Positions 44,501 to 54,221 of a stretch of 64,000 nucleotides of DNA are shown in pieces; the stretch's first letter is position 1, and the number at the start of each line of letters is the position of its first letter. The notes under the pieces were generated by a model, which had not been told where the DNA came from, searched no databases, and saw only the letters and a list, made by a program, of their open reading frames with translations. This stretch comes from Schizochytrium sp. TIO01 (Eukaryota > Sar > Bigyra > Thraustochytrida > Thraustochytriidae). The stretch lies in contig SMSO01000025.1 of NCBI GenBank assembly GCA_004764695.1, positions 2,465,102 to 2,529,101 on the forward strand, written 5' to 3'. Made by a program: the position numbers and the translations under genes.

Positions 44501-45398
44501 GATCACGAGCAATCTGCTGATTGTTTGTCAAACATTCTAATGCCAAGTTGCCAAAGTTCTTGGTAGCATAATCTTCATCGAGACCACCGTTTACTAGCTG
44601 GTAAAATATATGAAACGTGCGCTCTCCAGCGCCTTGATGAACAAGGCGACTCTTTTCAAGCAAATATGTTGATAACGTAGCACCAGCAAGGACAGGGGCA
44701 TCTGTATCTTGTGATTTCTGAAAAAGGAGAGAAATAAACTTTCCAAAGCGGGAGCTGTTGTCATTGCGGGCAGTTTTGGCGTTTCCAAATGCTTCCAGCA
44801 ACGGATTTGACTGAAGAATACGCTCTACAGTCGAGCGATTCTCAGCTGCTGCAATACCGCCCATTTTGTCACTAATCAAGGCGAAGTGATCCATGAGGAT
44901 TTTTGTGGATTCGGTCTTGCCAGCACCAGACTCACCACTGACGAGGATGCTTTGAGACTTTGTACGGGAGCACATGTCAACATAGCTGGCACACGAGGTG
45001 CGATACAAGTGGGGCGGTAAGGAGGGCTCATTGGCTTCAGCGTTATGTTGTTTTCTTATATATGCATCAACAAACTCTTCTTGTCGAGCAGTTGAATAAA
45101 GATGCTCGTGCCTGTGAAACGGGTTTACTGCAATGCACATACCAACAGCAGAGGTGTACGGCTTGTCGCCATGGAATCTTGCCTTGAGGGTATTAATGAC
45201 AATCTCTTCGTTGAGTTGTGGTAAATCATTAAGCTCATCAATCTCACATTCTAATGATGTGACCGGTTCGTGGTTATTAGCATTGGTCTTGTTGCTCTCC
45301 ACGGGATCTGCTTGGCTTCCTTGCACCACTTCTTCACGTGTGTTTGCCTCCGCGTTGTACTCGCTGTTCTCATTCGCCGCAATCGCTTGGGTCTCCAT
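41514..45398 (-). CDS. Unconventional myosin heavy chain
   Basis: A 1,294-residue actin motor. The motor domain covers about residues 55-770: P-loop GESGAGKT (155-162), switch I NDNSSRFGKF (about 212-221), switch II DIFGFE (about 472-477), and the converter region with FVRCIKPN and QLRCSGVVEAIRISRAGY. There is no SH3-like N-terminal barrel. A roughly 50-residue polar leader goes straight into the motor. Five or six IQ motifs follow (about 775-905, light-chain or calmodulin sites such as IIVQKIVRSFLARVYVRK). Then comes a short coiled coil (about 915-945) and a Ser/Pro-rich tail with a second short heptad stretch near 1090-1115. No recognised cargo domain ends the tail. The class cannot be fixed from this sequence alone. 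One exon. Confidence 0.93.
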   Translation of the reverse strand: METQAIAANENSEYNAEANTREEVVQGSQADPVESNKTNANNHEPVTSLECEIDELNDLPQLNEEIVINTLKARFHGDKPYTSAVGMCIAVNPFHRHEHLYSTARQEEFVDAYIRKQHNAEANEPSLPPHLYRTSCASYVDMCSRTKSQSILVSGESGAGKTESTKILMDHFALISDKMGGIAAAENRSTVERILQSNPLLEAFGNAKTARNDNSSRFGKFISLLFQKSQDTDAPVLAGATLSTYLLEKSRLVHQGAGERTFHIFYQLVNGGLDEDYATKNFGNLALECLTNNQQIARDQKHGLITRAALRSIGLGDEKVFRDILDVLSVVLFLLELEFQADDSAETSSVSVLSKEIVMPRLLSIVGETDDTKLEEALTKRQIKVGKESISKPLTAEESKANAQALAKALYSALFDWLVTQINRNIIGNAAEFKSLNQMGDIDCDDGDVEVQQLLQSLQRAAASDHSIKILDIFGFECFEKNSLEQLCINFTNERLQQIFNDCVLHQVQLEYEREGVPWTRIDHNDGAEVIALIQGKSASVFGLLHEESVRPNGSDHGFVSKLTADTSRSHLLQRDRFDKHTFTIQHFAGKVSYSANNFLEINLDHLNETLGAYILQGNHEFMRKLMVSQGSESEQSSGKRTLTYKFRRQLEDLMKAITETNTHFVRCIKPNKTMRRDHFDDDMVSEQLRCSGVVEAIRISRAGYSDRIPHTDIVRNFNIGFVLAEDNHNQVAQSMLERIFTKQDERSFYFVGKTRTFFVHGALRILRERHQLVLQDNTIIVQKIVRSFLARVYVRKFCAARTLQNYARALFARLQFQRLRAAVIHAQSFWRSLVCVRQYKKTINAAIAIQCMFRCFRARRAIQQCASLRLQSWVRMCLSRKAYDIQYKHVIHMQALVRRLSAQKLFVKRLAAYREAQSVFGLQETVKTLNARIAELEAELALKVSHNYASQINDHVSEISVQLSTPNNVPGTPPGTTQVHCKDADDVNNNDQGTQGNGDHPSAERYGKDTDSSPETPDAPEKEASRKENSKSPNTTPKKAQSESIASLTSPSKEFVPIAIARKLKAAVVRLSRENVQLKEANRVLSERLCELAEQPTPSTGAKLELAGSSQSSDAPASGLNRELSVKISRNQALDQAAHQKVKTQHPRGEARQISSGFAQTKNVETVIDLENLASQSNRSPRSFAQSSPTIDDEDITLSRAGNNFFRGIVNSGENFMRRMEGLGKYLLEEIDPLESERSVFEKQQQQLAVQRRRVAQTASAQTSQNGRVRNPTQKLLRQQKRPEPLKTSSRHE

Positions 45399-45864
45399 TT
45401 TTACTTTTAATCTTGTCTTGGTCGGAGTTGTTGTTTCGCTTTGTTGCTACTGCAAGGTTTCAAGTCTTGGCAATCGGCGTCACTGCAACCGTTCTCTGCA
45501 CGTTGACTTGTCCACTTGCAGGGGAGCTGAGGTCCCAAGCCTTAGTAGTGTGACTTCCACTATAGTTCAATCTTTTCCAGGGCCAACAGCAACCTCCTGG
45601 GCTCCGTGGCGAGATTTCAATTGCAGTTCTGGGCTCCACCGATCGCCATGCAATGCAACGTTGGTAGTAGAGCATTCCACATCACTTTAATGAGTATACT
45701 CTCACTATCATTAAATATTTTCATACTGCTAACGTTTACATTATAGACTTCCTACATCTTCTGTTATTTAAAACGAAAATAAAACATTGAACGAAAACGA
45801 AGAAATAGTTTTCTCGGTCTGCTTTTTCCCCTATCAAACGTCTACTATTTTTTTCCCCTAGAAA

Positions 45865-46251
45865 ATGCAAAATGGAGACCCCAAGAGCTGTTTCATCTCG
45901 AATAATAAGACTCTAGTACAAAGTATGACTGCAACCCACCAGCTATGGGTGAACTACTTTCCAGCAGCTTCTATTCTTCATTATTAGCACAATCATCGTA
46001 TTCGGTGCTCTTCTCTGGATTTGGTCGGCATCCTGGTCTCCATTCTCGTATCCAATATCCTTTTCTTTTTCCCTCTTCTCGGCGGTTGCATCAGTGTCAG
46101 CGGAACCCATTTTCGATCCGGGGTCACAAGTGACGTAGTCGGTAAAGCACTAGTAATGTACCAGGCTTCTTTCTTTCCAGGATACAGACCAATGGCATAT
46201 CCGCTTTCACGCTTGTGCTGGTGCTCTAAAAGGCATAGAAGCTCGAGCTGA
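45865..46251 (+). pseudogene. Possible decayed multi-pass membrane protein gene
   Basis: From an ATG at 45865 the first frame reads MQNGDPKSCFISNNKTLVQS and on to VNYFPAAS before a TAG. The next frame continues with a strongly hydrophobic stretch (LLFFIISTIIVFGALLW). The third continues with VGILVSILVSNILFFFPLLG and then GTHFRSGVTSDVVGKALVMY. Three adjoining frames each giving membrane-like sequence suggest a frameshifted relic. The family is unknown and pyrimidine-rich DNA alone can mimic this. Confidence 0.3.
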
Positions 46252-47342
46252 AGGGTCGTAGGTAGCCAGAGATTGCCCCTCAGAGACCAATTTTGGGCAC
46301 AAGCCTACCAATAATTGCTCATTTCCGGCTGCCTTCAAAGCCTCAACGAGAAGGCAAAGTAAAGTAACGCACAAAAGTGGTTCGCAAAGTACCCTCCCAG
46401 ATTGATTTTATCATATTGTCAATCAGTGTACTTTATACCTTTATGTAAGATAATCGTAGGTATGGGAAAGGAGGGGCTAAAAGGAACGAATATCTTTGTA
46501 AGATATCCCCACTGGGGTAATCATGAGCACTTGCTCCTCACAACCACTCTGTCATTATTTTCAGTCAGAGCAATTATTAAAAATATGCTCTTACTCACAA
46601 AATCTGCTTATAGTTTCCCTCACACATGCAAACAGTCAACTTCTTCGTGCCATATAATCATTGCTTCTTTTCTCCAAGAAAATGGTTTTAAAATCCCACA
46701 GCCCCTCTATCAACTGATATTTTAAAACCAGTGTACGTGAGGCAGTGTGTTGAGAGGAAGTTGAGGGTTTCTTCACTGAGATAATTTCTTTGAAAAGGGG
46801 CCTCTCAACGAGGTCTTTAAAATCCGCCACGCCAGTCAGAGTCGCATCTTTCGGTGATCTTCGTCCTCCTCTCGCGTGGACCCGCTCAACAGGTACGTCT
46901 GCGCTGGGTGCGCTCCTTGCGGTGGCATCCCGTGGCCCCCTCTATGTCCCGCCCGCTCTCGCTGTTCTCGCGGCCCTCTATCTCGCGGGGCTTTCCGAAC
47001 GGTGAACGAATGCAGCGGAAGCCGCTTGCTAGCTCCTTCGCCTCTCTAGGGTCCCTCCTACCTCTTTCTCTACGACCTCACGCAGGGTCGGCTAGCCTCG
47101 ACTCCGCCGCCTCTGCCGCGGCTGCTGCTGTGCCCTCGCTGCAGCCATGGGCCGCCTTGGCTTCGGGCCTCCCCGAGGCGCCTTTGGCCTCCGTCCGCGT
47201 CGCTCCCAGCGGCCTGGCCATGCCCTGGAGCCCCGTGGAGCCGGCGGTCCGGCGCTCTTCTCTTTCGCTCTTTCTCTCTTTCTTATTTCTTTCTCTCTTC
47301 TTTCTTTCTTTTACTGTATATGTGTAATTGATATATGGAGGT

Positions 47343-47385
47343 CAATGTATATATATGTATGTATGTATATATATATATATGTATT
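47343..47385. repeat. TA/TG-rich microsatellite
   Basis: ATATATGTATGTATATATATATATAT-type sequence, upstream of V-ATPase subunit c. Confidence 0.85.
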
Positions 47386-47650
47386 GTCTTGATACGCGTA
47401 TATGCGATAGTATTGGAATGTAGTGGATAATAGGGAGAATTAGGAGAATAGATATCGATTGAGCGAAAGCAAAGCGAAACAAAGCCCAGCAAAGCTTCGT
47501 TTGCGGCGCGTGAAGGTAGGCAACTGAGGCGGGCGGGGCGTGGAATGGAGGGGTGTGTGGGCGAGGCCTCCGGGCGATGGAGCTGATGGAGTTGATGGTA
47601 AGCTGGGTGACTGGTTGACTGACGATTGCTTTGCGTGACGATTTTGCAGA

Positions 47651-47664
47651 TTTATATATATAAC
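47651..47664 (+). promoter_or_regulatory. TATA-like sequence before V-ATPase subunit c
   Basis: TTTATATATATAAC lies about 40-50 bp before the start codon, a plausible TATA element with a short leader (CTCGCGACAGTCAAAATG). Sequence resemblance only. Confidence 0.3.
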
Positions 47665-47699
47665 TTTGGAGAGACTAAGTTCTCCTCGCGACAGTCAAA

Positions 47700-48582
47700 A
47701 TGAGCTCAACAGATGCGGACCTCCTTAACTCGCTGACCGGCCCGTCGGCATACTTTTTTGCGTACATTGGCGCCGCCTCCGCCATTGTCTTCGCTAACCT
47801 TGGCTCTGCCTATGGTACTGCCAAGGCCGGTGTTGGTATCCTCTCCATGGGTGTCGTCTCCCCGCACCTTGTCATGAAGGTAAGTGCTGATGAATCTCGA
47901 ACATAGATTCTTGCTCAACGAAGCTGTGTGGCTAGAACCCCTTGCTAACAACCTTTGCAATTTCTTCTTCACGCTGGCGTCTCTACTTTTTGTGTGCATT
48001 TATTTTAACATAACAGAACATCATCCCCGCCGTCATGGCTGGTATCTTGGGTATCTACGGTCTTATTGTGGCCGTTCTCCTCAACGGTACCATCACTGCC
48101 CCCGTGGCCCCCACCAACGGCGTGATCTGCCCGGACGCCGACTGCTTTAAGTACTCTGATGGCTTCCGTGCCCTCGCTTCTGGTCTCTGCTGTGGTATCA
48201 GTTCTCTTGGTGCCGGTATGGCCATCGGTATCGTTGGTGATGCTGGTGTGCGCGCTGTTGGTCAGCAGGTAAGTCTATGATTGAATGTCTTTTCAACCAT
48301 ATGAAGTATTTCTTGGCTTCTCGTAGGGAAGAACGCGTTTCTTTCGAGTTCACCCTCTATCTTTTGTAAATAACATGTGATGAGGAATCGAGAGTTTAAT
48401 TTTTTATTCTTTAAACAAACTGAGGTACTGACAGTGGCATTTGCATGATTTTTGTGTGCGTGTGAATTAAATTTAAATCTCAATAGGACCGTCTCTTCGT
48501 TGGTATGATTCTTATCCTCATTTTCGCTGAGGCCGTCGCTCTTTACGGTCTTATCGTTGCCCTCGTGCTCTCCCAGGGTTAA
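47700..48582 (+). CDS. V-type proton ATPase 16 kDa proteolipid subunit c, three exons
   Basis: The membrane rotor-ring subunit that carries protons through the V0 sector. Exons are 47700-47879, 48017-48268 and 48487-48582. Introns of 137 and 218 bp both start GTAAGT and end AACAG or AATAG, phase 0. The joined protein is 175 residues with four transmembrane helices. The first pair has [21 protein letters not shown] and a glycine-rich helix 2. The proton-carrying glutamate of helix 4 is present ([19 protein letters not shown]). The loop between helices 2 and 3 includes [14 protein letters not shown], longer than usual and with two cysteines. The first intron separates VMK from NIIPAVMAG, inside the second helix region. 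Codon use is strongly biased, suggesting high expression. Confidence 0.96.
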
Positions 48583-49379
48583 GCAATGTCTCTGTAGCCT
48601 TGAAAGACAGTGGCCTAGCCCGTCTGATACCCTGCATACTAATCATCCAACGAGTAAAAACAAGCATCTTACACTAGCTTTCCCCCCAAGTTTTACAAAA
48701 TGCTCTCTTTTGATTTATTGATCTTGTCCTTATGCACTACATCAACTAACCCAGGGCTTGCTCGCTCCCAAAGTTGTTTTTCCTTCACTCGTATCCTCAC
48801 CTCCAAAAGATTCATTCGCAAGTGGAAAAGGCTTAGTTGCCAAAATTTTGCCCTGTTGAATGAGAAAATTGCACTTTTCAAACTCTCATATAAAAGCATT
48901 TTTCGATTTAGTTGCTGAAAGTTGTCGTTGTTGTTCGTTGATCTGCACCAATTAAGGATTTCTTACTCCCCTGCCTTAGTAGGATTGATATTTCTTACCT
49001 ACATATTTTGTAATTCGATTGCAGTCTGATGTTCTTTCAAGTTGTTGGGACTTTCATGATTTCTCCACGATGATCGCCTTCCCACACTCAGTAGTTATGA
49101 CTTCTTGTTATCTTTTAGATTTAATCACCATCAGAAAGTTTATTCCACCTCACATCTTAAGGTGAGTCTCAGACAGGTTTCCCTCTCTCCATTTATTTTT
49201 CATTTACCACAGTCCACTCTGGTATCACTGATTATAACTCATATATAATAGTAACCTTCAAAGCCCAGTGGCCGAGACTTGAATACTGCTTAATTATCAC
49301 AGTGATATTTCTGAAATGATTAATTAAATCTCCCCCACTTCCCACAGTGCCACTGACTGTGATGCAATGCAGTGATGAC

Positions 49380-49715
49380 CTACGCGAATGTTCCTCCGCC
49401 TCTTTGCCGCAGAATCCATCTTGGAGGCCAAGCTTGAGGCTGCAGCGATCTCCTTTTATGAAATAGCTGCTCCTGGGCTTTTTTCTAGTGCCTTTATGTG
49501 TGGATTTGAGCAGCTTTCGATAGCTTCTGCAGTTTTCATGGCTAATTTCTGGTGACCTTTCATGATGTTAGCATTTGCGTCCTGACCTTCATATTCTGCT
49601 CTAAATTAGTAGATACAAGTCTATCCTCGGCTGCCCAGTTCGGGCGCGGACCCATATTGATGAACTGAGTTCCAACGACAATATTGCCGGTTATGTTAAC
49701 TTGTATTCAACAAAC
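49380..49715 (-). pseudogene. Possible decayed gene, two frames
   Basis: On the minus strand one frame reads NITGNIVVGTQFINMGPRPN then WAAEDRLVSTNLEQ (about 49700-49605). The next continues YEGQDANANIMKGHQKLAMK then TAEAIESCSNPH to a TAA, after which the same frame reads KEIAAASSLASKMDSAAKRR. The continuity of ordinary protein-like composition across a one-base shift and a stop suggests a relic. No family is recognised. Confidence 0.3.
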
Positions 49716-49973
49716 GGGGGTTTAGAGGTCTCGGAAGTAGATAGGTCTAGCTAGGTACAAGTAGCAGCAGTACCTACTACGTGCGCTGTAGTTTCTCTTA
49801 GAGTTTTCTCTCTCCTCTGATGGTTTGGTCTTGGATTGAAGTTGAAAGGCTTCTACAGTGAATCTGCGTAGCACTGTAGTAGAGGAAATCGTATAACCCA
49901 CTTTGCAGATCTCGGGCAAGTAGAACATTTTTGGCTTTCTCAATAGAAAATAGATTCGTAGAGAATGAATGAG

Positions 49974-49994
49974 TCACTCACTCACTCACTCACT
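49974..49994. repeat. (CACT)n microsatellite
   Basis: About five copies of a 4-bp unit, followed by GA-rich DNA at 50001-50022. Confidence 0.9.
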
Positions 49995-50115
49995 ATCAAT
50001 AGAGAGAGAGACAGAGAGAGAGAAATCAATCGATAAATAGTCGATGAGCTAAAGGAATGCGATAATAATATGGATACACCATCATTGCTACTGCTAGTGG
50101 GCGGCTAGCAGGGAC

Positions 50116-50202
<87 letters not shown>
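50116..50202. repeat. (TAGA)22 microsatellite
   Basis: An 87-bp perfect tetranucleotide run, the longest perfect repeat in the window. Confidence 0.97.
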
Positions 50203-50569
50203 TATTGTTATGAAATAGGATCCGCGATGAGGATTAAGATCAAGTTGGAAATGCGATGAGACTGTGCTTCGAAGCGGTTCTTGGAGATAGATCGTGGAGA
50301 CATGAGCCATCGTCGAGAATGGGTAAAGAGCGGCGCTCTGGGGCAATGGCGGACTGCACTGGCATTCGCAGATATCGATTATGGGTAGATCGCGATCTGT
50401 GGATTGATTTGTTCGGGTCGTTTTAATTGTCTGTGACTGTGAAATCATCGCAACTTGAAAAATAATGACAATAGTGAAAGAGGAAAAAAACATTATTTTA
50501 AAAATAGATACAGAATAGAGGGGACTAGGGGTTAGATAGATATTTTGGTAGTAGCTGTCTATCTTTACA

Positions 50570-50593
50570 GAGAGAGAGAGAGAGAGAGGGAGA
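50570..50593. repeat. (GA)n microsatellite
   Basis: AGAG run with one GGG interruption, in the upstream region of V-ATPase subunit A. Confidence 0.85.
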
Positions 50594-50846
50594 GAGTCAA
50601 CTTAACTATCTTTGCTCGCTACGACTCCACTTGAGCGCTGCCTCGCGAGAAGCCCTGGCGGCAGGCCCGCTCTGCTACAGAACGAGAAGGCAAGAAGCGC
50701 CTCCCATCGCCGTCTACCTCCTCGCTGCGTTTTCGTGGAGCGAGGTCTGACGCGGCGTACCCAGCAAGCCAGCTTTTAAAGCCTTGAGTTGAAAGCTTTT
50801 TTCTTTCTATCGTTCATTCATTCATTCCTCGAATCTTCTTCATCCT

Positions 50847-50867
50847 CATCCATCCATCCATCCATCC
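50847..50867. repeat. (CATC)n microsatellite
   Basis: About five copies of a 4-bp unit, 165-185 bp before the V-ATPase subunit A start codon. Confidence 0.85.
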
Positions 50868-51030
50868 CCCTATCTATCTTCCCGTCTGCCCGCTTTCTGC
50901 AAGCGAGCGACTAGCACTGCGGTCTTCGGAGAGAGGCCGTGTAGATCTGCTCGAGTCAGCTGCGGGCGCATCGTGCGTGCAGCAGTAAAGTTTTCTTCGA
51001 GTCCAAGTCAAAGTCGTCGATACAGGCAGA

Positions 51031-52887
51031 ATGAGCGATCCTTACAGCGCAGGCGACTCTGAGTCTGACTATGGCTTTGTGCTCCGCGTGAGTGGACCCC
51101 TTGTGGTTGGCGAGCGCATGGGAGGTGCCGCCATGTACGAGCTTGTTCGTGTAGGTAACGAGCGTCTGGTCGGTGAGATTATCAAGCTCGACGGCGACAC
51201 GGCTAGTATCCAGGTGTACGAGGATACAAGTGGTCTCACGGTAGGTGACCCTATCGAGCGTACCAAGGCGCCTCTGAGTCTGGAGTTGGGACCCGGTATC
51301 ATGAACCAAATTTTTGACGGTATCCAGCGTCCCCTGGAGCGCATCTGCGAAATCTCTGAGGACAGCGTCTTCATTGACAAGGGTATCACCTGCAACGCTC
51401 TCGACCGTGACAAGAAGTGGCTTTACAAGCCCAAGAACATCAGTCAGGGCGACGTAATCAGCGGCGGTGACATCTTCGCTGAGGTCTTCGAGAATGAGGT
51501 GCTCAACGCTCACTCTATCATGTGCCCGCCCAACATCCGCGGTACCGTTGTTGAAATGTACGGCGCCGGTACTGACGGCAACGAGGAGGTCACGCTTAAC
51601 GACACTGTGCTCAAGGTCAAGGATGAGAAGGGTCGCGTTCACGAAATTAAGCCCTACCACCTCTGGCCCGTGCGTCAGCCGAGACCTGTGACGGAAAAGC
51701 TTGCCGGCAACAACGCCCTTGTGACAGGTCAGCGCGTGATTGACACCCTGTTCCCGTCCGTTCTGGGTGGTACATGTGCCGTCCCCGGTGCTTTTGGATG
51801 CGGAAAGACTGTGATTTCGCAGAGTTTGGCTAAGTTCTCCAACACACAGGCTGTCGTGTACGTTGGCTGCGGTGAGCGCGGTAACGAGATGGCTGAGGTG
51901 CTCGCGGAGTTCCCCGAGCTTATGATGGAGAAGGAGGGCAAGGAGTACCCTGTCATGCTTCGAACGGTGCTCGTCGCCAATACCTCCAACATGCCCGTCG
52001 CTGCACGAGAGGCCAGTATCTACACCGGTATCACGCTTGCCGAGTACTACCGTGACATGGGTCTTGACGTCGCCATGATGGCAGACTCTACCTCGCGTTG
52101 GGCAGAGGCCCTTCGTGAGATCTCAGGACGTCTCGGAGAGATGCCAGCAGATTCCGGATACCCGGCCTACCTCGGAGCTCGTCTTGCTGCCTTCTATGAG
52201 AGAGCAGGACGTGTGCACTGTTTGGGAGCACCTGAACGACAGGGATCCATCACAGTCGTCGGAGCTGTGTCGCCGCCAGGAGGTGACTTTAGTGACCCCG
52301 TCACTTCGGCAACATTGGGAATTGTGCAGGTTTTCTGGGGTCTTGACAAGAAGCTCGCTCAGCGCAAGCACTTCCCATCTGTGAACTGGAACATCTCTTA
52401 CACTAAGTACATGAACGTGCTTGGCCCTATGTTCGAGCGCATGGCGCCCGAGTACGGAGCGCTCCAGCAGGCCACCAAGCGTATCCTCTCGGAGGAGTCC
52501 TCGCTTGCGGAAATTGTGCAGCTTGTAGGAAAGGACTCCCTTTCTGAAGACCAGAAGCTCACCCTTGAGGTTGCGCGAATCATTCGTGAGGATCACCTTC
52601 AGCAAAACGCCTTCTCGGACTACGATTACACCTGCCCTCTCCACAAGTCTGTGGCCATCCTCAAGGCCATCGTGAAGTTTTACGAGATGGCGGTCAAGGC
52701 TATCGAGGAAAGCCCGGCCGAGAAACGCGTCACCTGGTCGCTCATCCGCAACACCCTGGAATCGGAGATTGTCCAGCTCACTGAGATGAAGTTCATTCCC
52801 CCTGCCACCCCGCCCCAGGAAGTTGAGGAGAAGACCAACGCTTTGCTCGCCAACATTGAGGCTCGCTTTGAGGCCCTCAAGAACTAA
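51031..52887 (+). CDS. V-type proton ATPase catalytic subunit A
   Basis: The ATP-hydrolysing subunit of the V1 head, 618 residues, the family's usual length. Walker A is GAFGCGKT (about residues 253-260). The family's [31 protein letters not shown] and [20 protein letters not shown] catalytic segments are intact, as is [20 protein letters not shown]. The non-homologous A-subunit insert (about residues 130-230) is present and there is no intein. The start ATG follows a GATACAGGCAG leader. Single exon with the same strongly biased codon use as subunit c. It lies 2.45 kb downstream of subunit c on the same strand. In eukaryotes the two are presumably transcribed separately. Confidence 0.97.
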   Translation: MSDPYSAGDSESDYGFVLRVSGPLVVGERMGGAAMYELVRVGNERLVGEIIKLDGDTASIQVYEDTSGLTVGDPIERTKAPLSLELGPGIMNQIFDGIQRPLERICEISEDSVFIDKGITCNALDRDKKWLYKPKNISQGDVISGGDIFAEVFENEVLNAHSIMCPPNIRGTVVEMYGAGTDGNEEVTLNDTVLKVKDEKGRVHEIKPYHLWPVRQPRPVTEKLAGNNALVTGQRVIDTLFPSVLGGTCAVPGAFGCGKTVISQSLAKFSNTQAVVYVGCGERGNEMAEVLAEFPELMMEKEGKEYPVMLRTVLVANTSNMPVAAREASIYTGITLAEYYRDMGLDVAMMADSTSRWAEALREISGRLGEMPADSGYPAYLGARLAAFYERAGRVHCLGAPERQGSITVVGAVSPPGGDFSDPVTSATLGIVQVFWGLDKKLAQRKHFPSVNWNISYTKYMNVLGPMFERMAPEYGALQQATKRILSEESSLAEIVQLVGKDSLSEDQKLTLEVARIIREDHLQQNAFSDYDYTCPLHKSVAILKAIVKFYEMAVKAIEESPAEKRVTWSLIRNTLESEIVQLTEMKFIPPATPPQEVEEKTNALLANIEARFEALKN

Positions 52888-53658
52888 ACTCTTTCCTCGC
52901 CAACGCCCTTTCCTCCTTCTCTTTTTTGTTGTTGCTGCCTCTTACCTGTTTCTGCAACCATGATTTTGCTTGCCGACTCGGATTTTTTTTGCAAATAGAA
53001 CAATGGCCAGGGCAGAAGTAAGCAAGGCATGCAATGCTGTGACTAAGGAATCAATTGAGAGTTCTAGGCGCACGATACCAAGCTCCCTTGAAGCTGTAGG
53101 TCTGCTTTGCTACGTGACCATTTGGCTTGCTAGCAAACTACTGACTTACTCACTTTCTTACACATACTCTACTCTCATTACACAAACCCTGCTTTCCATC
53201 ATCCATCGCTCAAAACGTAAGCAGAAACTCAAACACCTTTCTAAAAAAGTAAATTGATGATGTCTTCTACGCAAACAAATCTCCCTTAGTGCTCATCTTC
53301 TCCCGTAGCTTTTGTGGGTCAGAAATCTTATTCCTTATCCCACATGTCTTCTCAATGTCTTCTCATAGTACAGTAAAATCATTTCGTGTACCTCGTATTT
53401 TGATACATGCCCGTAGTACACTTGCTGAAGACTCTTCATCTCTCTCCTCAAGCACAAGTTTTGCCTTGACAAAATTGGTGCCCGTCGTCATTTAAAACAA
53501 AAGTTCAATATTTCAGTAAATAGATAGCTGTAATAAGTAGTGGTAGATAAGGACTATGATCAATAAATTAAAGCAAAGAAGGGATGGATGAATAAAAAAT
53601 GAAAGAACGTAGTCAAACAAAGCTCTATCGCTGCGACTATCATACCTTGACCCGAAGC
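52888..53658. other. Intergenic region
   Basis: About 770 bp of mixed to AT-rich DNA after V-ATPase A. An in-frame ATG at 53599 extends the next gene's first exon by 20 codons and could be its true start. Nothing else was seen. Confidence 0.5.
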
Positions 53659-54221
53659 ATGAGTGCGTCACAGCCGAGCATGTCTGTGGAGGAGCGCCTT
53701 GAGCGCCTTGAGCTCCTCGGTCCTAAGTTTGGTGGTGCCCAAACCAGCGTTGCCAACAGCGAGGAGAATGTAAGTTGGTCTTGAGAGAAGCCATCCATCC
53801 TTCACCATCGGCAAGGAATAGAATCTAGGTACCTTATCTACGTTGAAAGCTTTGCGCTACACCTGATAAGAATTTCCTCCAGCAAACAACATAATACACA
53901 GGAAATAGAGTGCATAGTTGTTGTGAAACCCTGACGTCGTTCTGATCAATCAATTATTGAAAGCAGCCCTCCATCAGTTTAAAGTGCTGGACGTATCTCG
54001 GAAATACTACAGCCACATTTGGCGTTATCTTCAAAAGGATAAAAGGGTTATATATGAGTTTGGGGAACTGACAATTTTAATTTATACTGTACATAAACGC
54101 GTAACAGCAAGAGATGGCACAAGAAAACGCCGCGCTCAAGGAGCAGGTTGGTAAATTGCAATACCGGATCAAGTTCCTCTTGCGCACACTTGACAAGTAC
54201 GACGCTAAGCGCGAGGAGTAG
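53659..54221 (+). CDS. Small two-exon coiled-coil protein, 74 residues
   Basis: Exon 1 is 53659-53769 (MSASQPSMSVEERLERLELL to NSEEN) and exon 2 is 54108-54221 (QEMAQENAALKEQVGKLQYR to DAKREE, TAG). The 338-bp intron starts GTAAGT and ends AACAG, phase 0. Splicing gives a charged helix with leucine heptads (ENAALKEQVGKLQYRIKFLL). The tail pattern ENxxLKxxxxxLxYRIxxLxRTL recalls the N-terminal leucine zipper of animal arginyl-tRNA synthetase, but a free-standing protein of this kind is not one I can name. An upstream ATG at 53599 is in frame and would add 20 residues. Conservation of frame across a perfect intron is the main support. Confidence 0.65.

Larger units (their letters stand above)
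45399..47699. other. Intergenic region between myosin and V-ATPase subunit c
   Basis: About 2.3 kb. It contains a possible decayed membrane-protein gene (45865-46251), AT-rich DNA to about 46800, a GC-rich block at about 46850-47250 with only Ser/Pro/Ala/Leu-rich chance frames, CT tracts, and a TA-rich microsatellite at 47343-47385. The last part is the V-ATPase c promoter and leader. Confidence 0.45.
48583..51030. other. Intergenic region between V-ATPase subunits c and A
   Basis: About 2.45 kb. It contains a possible decayed gene on the minus strand (49380-49715), microsatellites at 49974-49994, 50116-50202, 50570-50593 and 50847-50867, and a GC-richer stretch from 50620 that is probably the subunit A promoter and leader. 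A TACAG at 51021-51025 just before the subunit A ATG could be a 5' UTR splice acceptor. Confidence 0.5.

Noticed and set aside
46854-47327. 157-codon GC-rich frame before V-ATPase subunit c
   Set aside because: It has Ser/Pro/Ala/Leu-rich composition, ends in translated CT tracts, and overlaps other equally long frames; no motif supports it.
50116-50202. Regular repeat that might be taken for a CRISPR-like array
   Set aside because: It is a perfect 4-bp microsatellite without spacers, in a eukaryotic genome.
50956-51660. 234-codon minus-strand frame opposite V-ATPase subunit A
   Set aside because: Antisense to a highly biased conserved gene; no recognisable protein features.
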